Shown here piece by piece: positions 1 through 12,918 of a DNA stretch of 64,000 bases. Origin of the DNA: Apostichopus japonicus (lineage: Eukaryota; Echinodermata; Holothuroidea; Aspidochirotida; Stichopodidae); NCBI RefSeq assembly GCF_037975245.1, contig NC_092577.1, positions 18,846,898 to 18,910,897 on the forward strand, in the 5' to 3' direction. The position numbers and the translations under genes were made by a program. The number at the start of each line of letters is the position of its first letter. Position 1 is the stretch's first letter. The notes below the pieces were generated by a model. The model was not told the origin of the DNA and did no database searches. It saw only the letters and a list, made by a program, of their open reading frames with translations.

Positions 1-59
1 CCCGGCTATGAATAGCGCTTAATCGAACTTCTCCCGTTGTAGTTGTGGTGAATCAAAAG

Positions 60-205
60 CGCGTAAAAATACAATCCTTGATGTGGAACTTAATAATCGG
101 TTCCAAATAATCGGTAGCGCAATGGTTTTTGCCGATGCCGGTTACCGATTGTCTGATAATCGGCCCGATGCCGATTATCTAACCTATTATCGGTCGAACA
201 CTCTT
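60..205. repeat. Degenerate inverted repeat rich in ATAATCGG
   Basis: Several alternating copies of ATAATCGG and its complement CCGATTAT lie within about 150 bp. The stretch can fold on itself and looks like the remnant of a miniature inverted-repeat element. No ends or target duplication can be defined because the window begins close by. Confidence 0.4.
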
Positions 206-3200
206 CTTGATCAGAAAATGCTGTCAATGTTTAATTAGCAAAAGTTGGTCAGATTCCATCGGAGTAGCTATTTTGATAAGTACGGTGCTTTCCTTTTCGT
301 CTTTTACGAAGTTCTAGTCATAGCAGTCTGTTTGTAGTGTTCATGGCACACTTCTACCTCTCTTATCTGTGTAGCTTTAACCTCAAACATAGCTTGCTCA
401 GATTTTTCCACCGAGGAAAACCTAATTAGCTTGGTCTTCTACAAAGCCAGTATACTTCAGGCATACTGTGGTCACCACATGACATTAAATTAGGGTACGA
501 GTTGCATTATACTGAGAGGCATTCTTTTGTTGGTGGGGGGGGGTGGGGGTGTGGGCGGCTGTACTTATGGGTGTGAAGGTTTTTTTGCCACGGATTTTAT
601 TCAGTAAACTCTTGGCTCTATTGTTGAACCACTAGCGTGCATAGGGAGTAAAATGTTGGGGTTGTGTGAGTGGGGGCAGACTTGTGACTATCTTGACGGA
701 TATGGCTTTAATCCATTTGGCTAGATGGAAGATCCATGTCTAGCATATTCAATGACATTGGTCAGCAATTCATCAATCATACATCCTTTCCCTCCCCCAT
801 CACAGCCTATGTTCCCTAAGCATTTTTCAATGTTACCAGAAACACAATACATATGATCACAGTACTTCACAATCCAAGCCAGAAAGCATAAATACTAAGA
901 AAGGAAACATTCAAGCACAAAGATATTTTTAATTTAATTTTAATAAAAACCTTATGGCACGAGAACAACAAAAATAAATGAAAATCAGCAGCTTTGAAAT
1001 TAATGTACCCTGTAGATTACAACTGATCATTGGGTGCAGAGTATACTATGCAATTGACACTATCTCCATAGTATGAACCATTCAAAAGGTCATCAATTAC
1101 TCATACACACTCTTGAAAATACAAGTAAAATGCACATTTTGTGTTGTTTACAGGAGTACACTATACTAGTCAACTTGTGAACATTTGGAATGAGAACATA
1201 ATACAAAAGTACACCACAAGAGAAGTGTGGATCCCTTTCTGTTAACATTGCTGGTTATTAAATGGAGGAAACATAAGGCCTTGAAATCTTGAATAAAACA
1301 TACATAGTAAACTAGATTTTAGCAGTAGTGTTGACAAGAGTCATAGTATAGCAAAGTATTCATATCTTATGTGAATTCTTTGTGAGTGCTCCGTGAGAAG
1401 TTTCAATGACCAATAAACTTACATAGTATTTATGAAAACAAAACACAATACAATTAGCTTGAAAATCTGCTGAATCGGAAAAAAAAGTTTCTGTGATTAC
1501 GTAATCGATTGTCAATTGTGGTATAATTCTTGAGTTACTTGCTGGAACTACACCTGCTTGCTTGCATCTTGTTGAGAGCTTTGTGTACAGGTTCTCACAA
1601 GCAATGTATCCTTGTGTGCATGTGTGTTGGTTTATACCAATGATTGACTTTAAGCAGATCAGTGAGTGATCTTTAGTAAGTATTAGCATGCTTTATCAGG
1701 ATGAGATAAAAAAAAAGAATAGAATAGACAGGTGACCAGAAATGCTTTTAATATACAGCAAAAGAAAAGTACAACTACCTCAACATCTCTCAAATATTTT
1801 AAACAGTGAACTAACATTTAATAATCACATGAACAGATCTATAGAAGGAAAACTTGACCTATCTTGAAGAAAAAAAGGAAAATTAGCCATGTCATAAACA
1901 TGAGGCAACAGATACTGGGCTGTCAATACTGATTAAGCTGCAGTGAAAATGCACCATTACATACAGCTTTTAAACATGTTGACCTCTGCATTCACTTCTA
2001 AGAGGTTCCCTTTGCGAAACAAGGTACTGTTTATTTACATTTTCCCTGTATGCAAACTAGCCATTTATGCATCAAACTATTTGAGCAAAGATGTACATTC
2101 GCATAAAAAATAGTAATGAAAATGTAATTGGTGTTCAACCTAGTATTTTAAGTTTGTCTATGTTATCAAACATACAGCCAACCATAACCTCCTTCTCATA
2201 ACTTGGCTGTCAACTGAGAACCCTTTTTAAACAGGCAAATATTGTTTTTAGTATTAACTTCTATCATTGCGCATTCAAAGTGCTCATTTAGGCAGAAAAC
2301 ACCAAACAATGCTAATTTGGCAAATCACTGTCACAGGTGTTGCTATAACTTGTTCTCTTCCCGCTAATGCAGGTAAAGATTGTTGCAAATTGAAACACAT
2401 GAGTTCATGATATTAAGTATCAGCAACACATTGGTAATGCTCACTGTACATAACTCTGAGAGTTTATCAAGTGATGTAACCTCTTGTGCATTACTTTAAT
2501 TTAAAATGGCACACATAAGATGTTTAACCACTCATTTAAAAACATATGTATTCAGTTACAAAAACATTGAATCCTTTGTTTTCATTTTGAAACCTCTGCT
2601 TGAAGTTTGTTGTCTACCGTGTGTCCTTATGTACTACACAGGTAAACAGAAAGAAAACACAATTCTAAACAAGATTTGGTAAACATAAAACTGGAACAAA
2701 CTCTTAATTTGCAGCCTCTTCTCACTTCTGTCTTTGTTTTAACACACTTGAACAGCTGAACATTGACACCACTCAATATAAAGTTGAACAGGTTAATATT
2801 CATATCACTCATAAAAAGTTAAAAACATACATGTAGAGGTATGCTTGATCTCTACGGAAAGTGCCTTACCATCAAAGAATATTCCTTCAATGGATCAGAT
2901 TACCTTTATTATGCTATATAACAATCAATAATCTTATATAGTACATGATTTGACTTCAAAAAAAACAAATAATCAAGGACTTTATCCCTTTAATCTTTAA
3001 AGCTCCTTCAGTTTGTTATTCTTGTTTACAACTTTCTAAGTATCTTTTCTTTTACCATTACGTTGTGTTTCAATAATGCAAATAACATACCCATCAATTG
3101 TAAACACTTAAAGTTTAAATTAGAACACTTTCAGTAGCCTAGCTACCCAAGTTATGAGAAAATACAGAAAATGAGATCAAGTTGGAACACAGAAGCTCTT

Positions 3201-3280
3201 CATTAGCAGGTTTCTCTTCCTTCTCTCTACTTTTTTATAACACTAGAACAGCTAAACATATGTGCCCACACTGCAGTGGC
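206..3280. other. No gene recognised
   Basis: AT-rich sequence with short G and C runs (about 533-552) and no open frame that resembles a known protein. A 109-codon minus-strand open frame at 1360-1689 has no recognisable motif. Downstream exons or the 3' UTR of the minus-strand gene that begins at 11659 could lie here, but I could not identify them. Confidence 0.5.
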
Positions 3281-3282
3281 AG

Positions 3283-3625
3283 GGACCTTGCTAGAGAGGG
3301 GGTGTGGGAGTGTCTCAACCCCCCCCCCCCAATCTTGGTAAAACTGACATTGGAAAATTTGAGTGTGACAATCAGAATTTCTGACTGTCGCACTCCAATT
3401 TACCTAGGCCTATTCATATATTCTTGTGATTGTGAATGACCTAAATATTTCGGTTAAAATTGACCTTTAATCAGTCATATTTACCACATTTTCCTTGCCA
3501 CTTTGAGAAATTGTATCTCGCGATCCTTATACTCCACCGTACAAAACTTTGTATGATTCTGAATGCTCTAAATACAAATGCCTAATAGAACAACTGTACA
3601 AGGTTCGCCAGCTTCAATTCGGTTT
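3283..3625 (+). repeat. Dispersed repeat, copy 1 (inverted relative to 35040-35345)
   Basis: About 340 bp is the approximate reverse complement of 35040-35345. Shared blocks include the word for 'gatccttatactcta', the 'tcagtcatatt' block and the 'ggcctattcatatat' block. One end reads CAGGGACCTTGCTAGAGAGG, followed by a run of 12 C about 20 bp further on. Such an end plus homopolymer is typical of the hAT-like non-autonomous elements elsewhere in the window. A second possible end (AGCTACGTCCCT) occurs at about 4172-4184. Confidence 0.6.
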
Positions 3626-3834
3626 ATATATGTACTAATTTTGCTATTGGGTGGGTTGACCCTTCAAGTAAGTTCAGGATATATAGTCTCTATGGAATAC
3701 AATAAAACACTCAAATGATAATCTACAGAAGCTTAAAAGTGCCATCAACATAAGAAAACCTTTGCCCCATAAGTTGGCATTTTTAGTAAACTGTTTAGAT
3801 AACAAGATAAAATCTTATCAAAAATCAGGAAAAT

Positions 3835-4145
3835 GTTGGATTGCTCAGTTGCTTTAACTGAGCAATTGAAAAATTTTCTTATCATATCTCGTCAATTGGA
3901 CATTTTTCTGCAAATTGTTTCATTGACAACTTATCGTATCTTGTCAATTGGACATTTGCTGCAAAATGTTCAATTGCTCACTTCATTCCATCAGAGCAAT
4001 TGAAAAATGTTCTGCAAAATGTTTAATTGACAACTTATTGTATCTGGTCAACTCAACATCTTTCTGCAAAATGTTTAATTGTTCACTTCATTCCAAATAC
4101 TCAGTTGGAATAAAGTGAACAATTGAAAAATTGTTCATGTGAGTA
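3835..4145. repeat. Imperfect ~60-bp tandem repeat with internal palindromes
   Basis: Four or so diverged units each carry a 'tctgcaaaatgtt(c/t)aattg' block and an 'actgagcaattgaaaaat' block. Within units, 'tgctcagttg' and 'aactgagca' form small hairpins. It probably belongs to the same element as the repeat just upstream. Confidence 0.6.
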
Positions 4146-4189
4146 GCCCCCCCCCCTAATCATCAGGCCTTAGCTACGTCCCTTGTCAG

Positions 4190-4894
4190 TGTTTATTATA
4201 TCCATTACAGTCAACACAGTAAAATTAGAACACACTTAATCTATAACATCTTCATCTCTACTGATCTCGCCCTTTCCCTAAACCTATGTTTATCGGCTCG
4301 TTGATAATTGCTGTTCTGACGGTCTACCAATCAAACATATGGTCTATTGCTCCTTCCTCCAGAAAATCTTCAATCTCATTGCGACCTAGTTGGGAAAAAA
4401 AAAATAACTCTACGAAATAGAAATGATTTTTTTTGCTCATAAAATTTTATGAGGGTCAGGATCATGAAAGGTAACTCCAGTGGTACTTTTTGATAGGAAC
4501 ACAACCAGAATGAAAACACAGTTCCTTGCTGATGTTCACTGATTAGTTTCATAGGGATTTTTTCAAAAAGCTCTATGGAAACAAGAGCAAAATTTGTGTT
4601 TGCAAATAATGCTAAGACTTGTCCCTCATGCTTTGATATCAGTTGTACAGCACATATCAGCAGGTTTCCAAATATCTGCCAATGTCAACATAACAAAGTT
4701 TGAAGAACCTCCAACATTTGGTAGCTGTACTTTTGCAATTGGAATATGTTTGAAGAAATTACACCTTACAGTTGCCTGATTTCCCAATTTAAAGATATTA
4801 ACATTAAGTGTTTTGATCTCATTAATATTCATGAGATAAAGCAAACATGTATTATATAATTTAATCAGGCCTTAACTTAGGCATGCATACTTAC
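4190..4894. other. No gene recognised
   Basis: A minus-strand frame from about 4395 to 4190 is open apart from one stop and is rich in acidic residues, but it matches no family I know. The rest is intron-like or intergenic. Confidence 0.4.
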
Positions 4895-4990
4895 TTGGGA
4901 GCTTCTTTTCTGCAAGTCCTTTGGTGTAACATTCAAAATTTTCCACCACACACTTTGAAGCACTTTCACTCCATTTAATGTATTTCCTAC
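4895..4990 (-). CDS. Gene A, exon 5
   Basis: 96 nt between a TTTCAG acceptor and a GTAAGT donor. It begins with two bases completing a Cys codon from the 6523-6443 exon and ends one base into a codon. It encodes a segment with one Trp and two Cys and an AEKKLPS-like end. Confidence 0.6.
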
Positions 4991-7900
4991 CTGAAACAAA
5001 TGAGGAAAATAAAAAGTGAAATCCATGTTAATTGAGCTTGAACATGACTTCAAAAATTAGAAAGAACTATATATGAAATCATGTTTGATGATACAGTTGT
5101 ACACCATGGAAGGTACCTGACGCCTGACAAACAACACTAGGTAAAGCAACCAGAGGAAGTGTTGTCTTGCGAATGCTCATTAATATTCAGCAGATTTGAA
5201 ACTATTGCAGTCATAATGTCTGAATATATGTGTACAATAAACATCTAATACCCAATTTGTCTGGTGTTGGAAATGATTGCTGCAGCAGCTAGCTGTAGAG
5301 GCAATTGGGAAACTTGGGAATCCTCCACATGTACCTTATTCTGGTCAGGGTATGTGAAGTTGTATAACTTGTTAATAGGATTAAACCTTTTCTTCATTAT
5401 ATAAAGGTGCACCAGTAATAACAACCTTCCTTTCATCACATACGAATTGCTAAAAACAAGGTACTGGAAGAGTGTCTCCAGTCCTTAAATAAAACTTTAC
5501 TCTGTCATTTCAAATCCAGAAAAAGGAGCCAACTAAATTTAGTCTGCTTTCTTACTAAGGTGCATCATGATGCTCAAGTAATATTTATACAAGCAAGGCC
5601 TAAAGTCTGTGTAGACAAAGCATAAAAACATCTTCTTTATTATGGGAGCACTTCTGCAAACATTTCCTTGGTTGAGTTGATTCCCACAAAGAATTGTACA
5701 CTTTTCTTGATTTTACTTTTTTTTCTTCAAATAAACTCCAGCTGTTTGCATGCCAAAGGAGCTCATCTAATGGTTTTTCTTTCAAAATAGCTGTCCTTCC
5801 TTGCTTTGACTCATTTGCCAGATTTCCACATGATTTGATTATTGCATTTACCCAAAATAAAAACTAAAGCATAAACAATATTGTTTTAAACAGATTTCCA
5901 TAGCACAATAAGAGCAATTGCCACCTTTAACTGCAACTGATTAATTCTTGCCCAAAAGTAAATTAATGGAGCATATATAACCAAGTGTGTTCTGTCTACT
6001 GAAATCAGTTTACCCTAGCTGCTTCCTGCCGATCCTTGTGAGTATGCAAGGAGGATCTGATCCCACGCACAAGGGCGATCAAGTTGTATTGTGAAGAGAG
6101 TAAATATTAACTCTTATTTGATCAGCATTTTTTCACCATTCCAATACTGCAGTGATTGGTATATTCCTTTTGCCTGAATGCAGGCCAAATTGACATGCTC
6201 AGTGAAGAATACGACATAACAGCCGATGAAAAAACTTGAATCAAATTTGATAGTTACAAGGCAATCATGTTAACATGATGCAAACAAAAACCTCTCCCTA
6301 GTGAAAGTGTGACAAACTGAGCCTCCCATTATCCTAGTCCCTTTATTTTCATAAACTTGTTACTCTTAAAGATTTTGTAACATTTTGTAAACACACTTTT
6401 TGACATTCCGTCATAAAGATCTTCGCACACTGTCATACTTACATACAGGTGACTTGTTGGTCATGGATCGGGATTCTCCTCTTGCTCTCTTTCTTCTCTG
6501 TTGTAAATCAGCCCTCCGCACTGCTGGACACAGCAAGAAATTAAATGAAGACCGTTAAAACAATTGAGTTTGATGAGGATACACAAATCAATACAAATAA
6601 GATAATGACAGCATGTTGTTAGTTTAAGGGTGTCAAGACTCGCTCAAAAAGAAAGTCTAATGCCGGTAATGTGACCTAGTTTCGAATGAGGTGTAACAGA
6701 AGTGTTAGACATCACCATCGATCCCCGAAAATACACACACACAGCTTGCTACCATCGGTATTTAGACACTAGTGTACAGTCAGTTCATGCTGCGGTCAAT
6801 ACCCACAGCACAGTGTAAAAACCAATACAGCGATGGACATCTCAGGTCCAGCTAAAGATAACAAGGGATAGCATTTCATTACTGTACTGTCTGCATTTTG
6901 TAGTCACACGAACAATAGGTCACTTACAAGCAACAGAAAGTTAAGTTCAAGCGAGTGTTCAATGCCTTTAAAATTTATATGCTTCAAGACTAATTGATAA
7001 TTCCAGTAGCTGCATAGTCATCTTGAAGCAAATGTCACAGATTTTTCACCTCTCCTAAAACATGCAACTACTTTATCATATTCAACCAAATGATAACAGA
7101 CACCAGGAAATAACTAGAACTGATGGCACCAAATTATATCCATCCCTTGACTCAACTAGCAATTACATGTAAAATTACAGTACCTTACTGTAGCTTATTA
7201 AATTTAGTTGCCCAATTGCTCTCATAATGATAATTCATATCAATTGAATGATCCATCCAACCAAATTTACAAAACACAAGCATTATGGGGTCACAAAGTC
7301 TGCAGGGTTATCTTCCTTCTGTTACTGTGTAAAGGTTGTAAACCATTGCATGTGTCAGGGAGATTAAGACTGCCAGTATAATTCATTTGGAATGCAATTA
7401 CATTTGCCTGAGAAGAAAAGGAACTGGAATTAGGGAAAACATAGTTCTGACTTGTATGCCACATGCATATGAGAGTCCTTCTGTACAAGAAATAAATATT
7501 TGGGGTATATTTATTAGTTATTAAGTTACACTCTATATTCTTCAATTTGATTGCTGATTTATAGTTTTGTTAAGACTGCATGACAAAAGTCAAACAGCCA
7601 GTTGTTACTGTTAACTAATACCTCTTTTGATATCGAGTAGGTCAATGATGTAGCATAGGTATTTTATTATAGGGTCTGGTAAGTTTACTACAGTTCTGTA
7701 GTTCTTTGTTTCGAGGTAGGAAATGTATTTCATAAAGGATATAATGCAGATGTTTGAGTCTTGAGAGTAATGAACAGCTAAAGCAGATACAAAATACAAA
7801 CGTTTTAATACAATGTCAAGCTGATAACTGTTTCTCACATGGAACATTACTTATGTAGCGTTCAAAATCTACAGCATAGCTAGAGGAATACAAGCCTTAC

Positions 7901-10900
7901 CAGTTATTACATTAATACATCTAGTTCTACCATGTTCTACTTCAGTATATTATAGGTCAGTGCAGGTAATTGTCTCAGTTAAGATTAGTAACTTTTTTCT
8001 CTGTCCCTCTAATATCTATTTTTTTCCGACAAAATCAGTTATGTTATGTTTAAACTGACTTGATAACAAACTTCAATAACATCACTTTATTTATTAGGCA
8101 ATGATCTAGTCTGCAAAATGTAAAGGAGCTGATTGACTTCCCTCATTTAAGTCTCACTTTATTCTCAATTTGCTGAAGATTAATCCAATAACATTTTATA
8201 TTTTTCGACATCATTCTTGCCATTTATCCCTTATCCCATAATTCTTGGTGCCCCTACATATCCAGTATAATAAACTGTCATACTTACATACAGGTGACTT
8301 GTTGGTCATGGATGGGGATTCTCCTCTTGCTCTTTTTTTTCTCTGTTGAACATCAGCCTCCTGTTCTGCTGGACACAGCAAGAAATTAACTAAAAGCATT
8401 AATACATGAGTCACCATATAGTACTGACTGGCTGGGTGAAACTTCTATGAAATTTGTAGTATACAAAGAAACTAAGGCTTAGATAGGATATTCGAACCAT
8501 CACCCCTCACCCAGGACTACCAGTCCCATTGACCACCATAAACACTTATAATATTTTAGGTGGTTACAACTTGGCTGGGGTTGTTTTCCATGAGGAATAC
8601 GTTTCAGTGAAGGTTGTCTACCATTGCATGCATGTGCCCAGAGGAAAACATGGAGGAATAATCGCAAAATCCACATGAAAAGTTGTGTGATTGCACATTC
8701 CTTACATACCTAGCTATTAAGGACACCAAATAGTATATCCACAAAACAAACACTTACGGCTGAGCCTCTAAAATTTCTTACATCAAGTTTTTCAATTGCG
8801 CCATTACTGGGTCCTTTTGTTTCCATCATTCAATTGACAAAGCTTTTATCCAAAACACAATGAAATGGTTTCCTTTCTCTTACAAGTATAATTTTGGATC
8901 TTACCCATTGCCTCTTCTCGGTCTTCATTCGCAACCTGCCCTGTAAAATTTTAGAAAGAAGTATGTTCCATGATCTGTTTAATAAAGTTATCACCACCTT
9001 AATACCAAACTCTCACAAGGAGCTAAAATATTTGTCACTTTTTGTGTTGTAACTTTATTATCTCATCCTTGTATACATTTAGAGACAGGGAGATGTTTGA
9101 TTCCATTGGGTCACCTGTTTATGAACAAACCAATGGTCTGTAAACAGACAAGTAGCCTAATTTCCATCCCTTGTGGTATAGAACTGTAAGCTGGTGGGCT
9201 AGTGCGCACTTAATGGGATACCTTATGATAACCTTATGCCATTGGCTAGCAAGTACCAACTGGGGTGGGGGAATAAAAAAATGTTTAATGTCTGTGTATG
9301 TGTGGGGGTCAATTTTGACTTCACAATATAGCATATATGTGAAGTAGCCTACATAAGACAGAAAACTGTTATGTTGTCATAAGTTAGCTAAAGGGTCAAA
9401 GGTCAGGAGGCCACAGGTCAAATAAGCAAAATGTTGCTGAAAATTGCACCACAAACACCTCATCAGTGAAACAGCTCTGACTCCTAATTTTTGGTCAACC
9501 GTCCCCCTCCCGCATGTTAATAAGCACTTGTGTCCTAACTATCCTTGGTTTATAGTAACAGGCTTAGGCCCATCATTGACTTGGAACCTTGATTGAGGTG
9601 CCTCCATATTTATCAGAGTACCACCCCAGGAACAGTAGGCCAGCTTAGCTAACCCTGTTAAAGAAAGCAGAAATATGTACTCCTTAACCTTGAACCTTTA
9701 CAGGTACATACCATTAAAAAGAATTTGTTTGATTTACAATGAAAGATGAATAAGCCTTGACTGTTTGTATAATCTATTAAAAGAAAAAAATGCAATTTAA
9801 AACTGGACAAACTGATGCCAAATTTGTCAATCATGAATATCTGTATAGGCCTAGCACATGGGCAATTTTGTGATGGAAAAGAGACATCGTGAGGTCAAAG
9901 TTCTCCCAATTCTACACATTATGTATGCAGTGAACAATATATTTGGATGAAATACTATTTGGTCTGACATGAAAAATGCTTGCAGATGGTTGTTGTGGAT
10001 TATCTTTCATTAGGATCATTGATCTAATCCTTAAAACCCTCAATAACAAGCCCACTATGCTACTGGATTATTCTACTAATGTGCCCCTCCTAACTTTGTG
10101 CGTACATTTGCCCACCTCTACGTGCACAGCATGGAAGTGAAATGTCAAGGCCAGGGTCGGAAATAAGCAGGGTGAAGGGCGATTCGCCCTTATGAAAATC
10201 GCCCTCGTTATATCAGGTGTCTGTGTAAAATTAATTGTGACATGCTTTTGTTTTAGCTAGGCATTGCAGTAGCATCGCGAATCGCGCAAACAGTTCTCAC
10301 AATCCCGCATAAAATTTGAAGCAGTGCCGGAGGGTCACGCACAATCTCCGCATAGTTACTGCGGTTACGGCCTCCACTAAGCAATTTCAGTGCCAATAAC
10401 CTAAAATCCCCACAAATCTCAGACCACGTGGTAGCCTAACTTCACAGGTGAAGTAGGTCAACATGGTAATCTTACCTATCTATCTGTTTACTCGCTCAAG
10501 TTGTGTTGAAAATAAAAATAAAAAATATCCATTAAAACTTGCAATCTTTAACCAAATATTAGCCTAACAACCACACTAAGTCAATGGGAAATGTAGCCTA
10601 ACCATCAGTTTGCAAAAACAAAACAAAAACTGCATAGCTTTGTTTACAACTTTAAATTTGCTGGAAATTGGCAGTTGTTTGGAAGGTATGTGATTTTATC
10701 CACACACAAAAACATACATGCCTTAGGAAAAGTCACCAGCGGAAGTAAACCTGTGTTTTCTATTTCAGTTGATGGGATATTGGTTTTCGTCATATATTCG
10801 GTGGATTGACATTATTTGCTAAATGCTCGCAAATTTTTGCTATCAAACTTTTAATGAACTTGCTATACAGTAAATTGCAACACTAGTAATAGGGCAATTG

Positions 10901-11659
10901 TGCTGACTTTATCCTGTTGAATGCTTACAACCATTTCCGTAAACAGCATATATTGAACTTTGGAAAAGAGCCCCCCCTAAACCTTAAAAAAAAACCTCCT
11001 AAATACATTAAGGGGGCGTTTCAACTTTTCTATATCCAAACTAGTCCCCCAAAGCCAAATATTAATTCCTACCCTGGTTAAGGCTAGCTGTTATAAATTA
11101 AATTTTTGGGCAGAATTGAAAATTGGCTTTGTATTTTAAGTTAATTGTGGGCAAAAAAATCACAATAGCTCTAGACAATAAGGCATTTTACTAATGTAGG
11201 CTAAGCATTGTCCAGCCTTGCCTGTCTTCAGCAATAGGCTACTGTTGGCTAAGGCTTAACTTAGGCCTAGGGTATATTTACTGTATCATTTGTATCAAAA
11301 AACGGTGCTATGTAAGCATCATTCATCACTATTTATGTTTTTGTAGAGTTTTGGGACAAAGGTCATGTAATTAAAATGAAGTTTAGCCTATCTAGGGCAA
11401 AACTAACATTCCTGTAACTTAGGCTATATCTTGTTAATGTTAGGCTTACACTGAGTGAGACAAGTGGGAGCTGAGCTATAATTTGCACAAATTGTGATTG
11501 GTAATCAGCCAGCTGCACAGGGAACTGAGGCCTACTTTATACTATTACTAATCCTAGGCTAGTCAATAGAGCATTTGGTAAAGGAATTAATATCTACCAA
11601 TTGCAAGAAAGTATTACGGTATTACCTAGGCTTCCAAAGTCCATCTCGACGGCTCTCAT
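4895..11659 (-). CDS. Spliced gene A, partial; unrecognised probable nuclear protein
   Basis: Five minus-strand exons join in phase: 11659-11626 (ATG, MRAVEMDFGSL), 8940-8905, 8368-8288, 6523-6443 and 4990-4895. Each is bounded by AG and GT (the donors are GTAAT, GTAAG, GTAAGT, GTAAGT and GTAAGT), and each phase fits the next exon. The N-terminal part is short and acidic. It is followed by a basic, Arg/Lys/Gln-rich stretch (QQRKKRARGESPSMTNKSP) that could be a nuclear localisation signal. The last exon has a Trp/Cys-containing segment (YIKWSESASKCVVENFECY, ending AEKKLP). This somewhat resembles C-terminal 'W-x-x-E...F...LP' segments of uncharacterised invertebrate DNA-binding-like proteins, but I do not recognise a named domain. 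Downstream exons were not found, so the gene is incomplete. Function unknown. The exon structure is far better supported than any role. Confidence 0.55.
5600..5863 (-). CDS. Possible coding or alternative terminal exon
   Basis: A minus-strand frame of 88 codons runs from a TTTAG acceptor to a TAG stop and lies inside an intron of gene A. Its composition looks protein-like (…ESKQGRTAILKEKPLDELLW…). The phase from this acceptor does not fit the preceding gene A exon, so it is either not part of that transcript or uses another acceptor. No family recognised. Confidence 0.25.
   Translation of the reverse strand, partial: FLFWVNAIIKSCGNLANESKQGRTAILKEKPLDELLWHANSWSLFEEKKVKSRKVYNSLWESTQPRKCLQKCSHNKEDVFMLCLHRL
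6443..6523 (-). CDS. Gene A, exon 4 (duplicate of exon 3)
   Basis: 81 nt (27 codons, phase 1 at both ends) encoding VRRADLQQRRKRARGESRSM… The exon, its donor and the intron bases just outside it are nearly identical to 8288-8368. Because it is symmetric in phase, it can be included or skipped without a frameshift. Confidence 0.6.
8288..8368 (-). CDS. Gene A, exon 3
   Basis: 81 nt, same length and phase as exon 4, encoding EQEADVQQRKKRARGESPSM… It joins the 8940-8905 exon upstream and either exon 4 or exon 5 downstream in frame. Confidence 0.6.
8905..8940 (-). CDS. Gene A, exon 2 (36-nt microexon)
   Basis: 36 nt between TTTTACAG and GTAAGAT, encoding QVANEDREEAM. It fits phase 1 on both sides. 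Confidence 0.5.
8980..10150. other. Intron-like sequence of gene A, no other gene seen
   Basis: AT-rich with no homology-bearing frame. Short open frames here have no motifs. Confidence 0.4.
10152..10580 (-). mobile_element. Dispersed repeat R1, intact copy (inverted relative to 15655-16427)
   Basis: The end reads CAGGGTCGGAAATAAGCAGG, followed by a self-complementary block GGGCGATTCGCCC, as in hAT-like non-autonomous elements. The sequence is the reverse complement of 15655-16427 with that copy's 290-bp insertion removed. Shared blocks include the 'gatgcgggattgtgagaac' stretch, the 'cacagacacctgatat' stretch and the 'caacttgagcga' stretch. This copy preserves the uninterrupted version of the insertion site. 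The far end is not defined. Confidence 0.7.
10581..11625. other. Intron 1 of gene A, no other gene seen
   Basis: AT-rich with many TAGGCCTA-like words and no recognisable coding or structured element. Confidence 0.4.
11626..11659 (-). CDS. Gene A, exon 1 coding part (start)
   Basis: The ATG at 11659 begins MRAVEMDFGSL and ends at a CTAG|GTAAT donor one base into a codon. The next exon completes Gly. A second in-frame ATG five codons later is an alternative start. Just upstream (about 11690-11870) the sequence is relatively CpG-rich, which fits a 5' UTR or promoter. Confidence 0.45.
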
Positions 11660-12332
11660 TGTGATAGTGCAACATGGATACCGCGCCGATTCGCGAACAT
11701 AAGTAAGGTTAACCGTTCTTGCTTGCATACAGCAGAGAGTAGCAGCTCCCTGCATACAGTGTGAACACTTGCGGCCATACGGACAACACGTTTACCACAC
11801 TGTACATACGTCCATATGAGCTCTACATTACACTTAGCGACATTGCGCGGTGATGACGTGACAAGGTGTGTATACCAAATGAAAATGCGTCAATATGAAC
11901 ATGGATATCAGTATATGTATCACCGAAAGGGATAGGGATCGAAATTGTGACTTTGAAGGTCACAGTTCCATTGGTCAGTTTTACCCGCATTAAAAGAGCA
12001 TCGATAGTAAAACATATACCGATAGGACGATAAAATAAACGAGATATATCTTGATGGGTCCCTAATAGCTAAATTTTGCACAGGTCACATATACTACTAC
12101 AAAAATTGCCAAGCTATAAATATCCATTCAGATGTATAATCGTCCAATCAAAATAAAGGGGTGTAGAGGGCAGCATCCACGATCAATGGGTACTAATAAC
12201 CTGTACACCGAAGCCCTCATAACAGAATGAACATACCCTTAAACATTAGGGGAACACGAATATGTTCCCCTAACGTTACTGTCCCTCTATGGTAGCATTT
12301 TTTAATATGCAATGGGCACCTAATGTGCACTT

Positions 12333-12333
<1 letters not shown>

Positions 12334-12379
<46 letters not shown>
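12334..12379. repeat. (TA)n microsatellite
   Basis: About 46 bp of nearly pure TA dinucleotide. Confidence 0.95.
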
Positions 12380-12381
<2 letters not shown>

Positions 12382-12451
12382 GCTTCTTTTGTAGTGTCAG
12401 GTACAGTAGACTGACCTGTGTTAATCATGCCATAGTGTAATTGTACATCTA

Positions 12452-12918
12452 TGGCAAGCCATGTGGGACAAACACTGCATAATATATCCGCGTATTAATT
12501 CGAATATATACGCGTATTAATTCGAATATACATGTGTTGTAGCCTACATGTGAAAAGTTTCGCTTTTTGAAGGGATCTCCCGAGCCCGCCAAAACATTTA
12601 TCGTTGGTATATGTACACAGCAAGAGCGGAATTTTCTTTTCGTGTATATTCTAATTAATCCGTGCATATATTGGATGTAATCCCCATATGTATTATATTT
12701 AATACGTGTATATATTCGATTTAAAATGTGTATATATTCGAATTAATACGTGTATATATTCGAATTAATACGCGGATATATTTCAGCCATATGATTGGCT
12801 AATAATATATACGCGTATATATTCCAATTAATACGCGTATAAATTACAATTAATATGCGTATAAATTACAATTAATACGCGGATATATTATGCAGTGTTT
12901 GTCCCACATGGCTTGCCA
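12452..12918. mobile_element. 467-bp miniature inverted-repeat element with TA target duplication
   Basis: The left end TGGCAAGCCATGTGGGACAA… is matched exactly by its reverse complement at the right end for about 48 bp, and the flanking TA is present on both sides. The interior is a set of ~22-bp units (ATTCGAATTAATACG(C/T)GTATAT), partly inverted, so the whole element can fold into a long hairpin. TA duplication and long inverted ends fit a Tc1/mariner-type non-autonomous element. No transposase is present. Confidence 0.85.
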
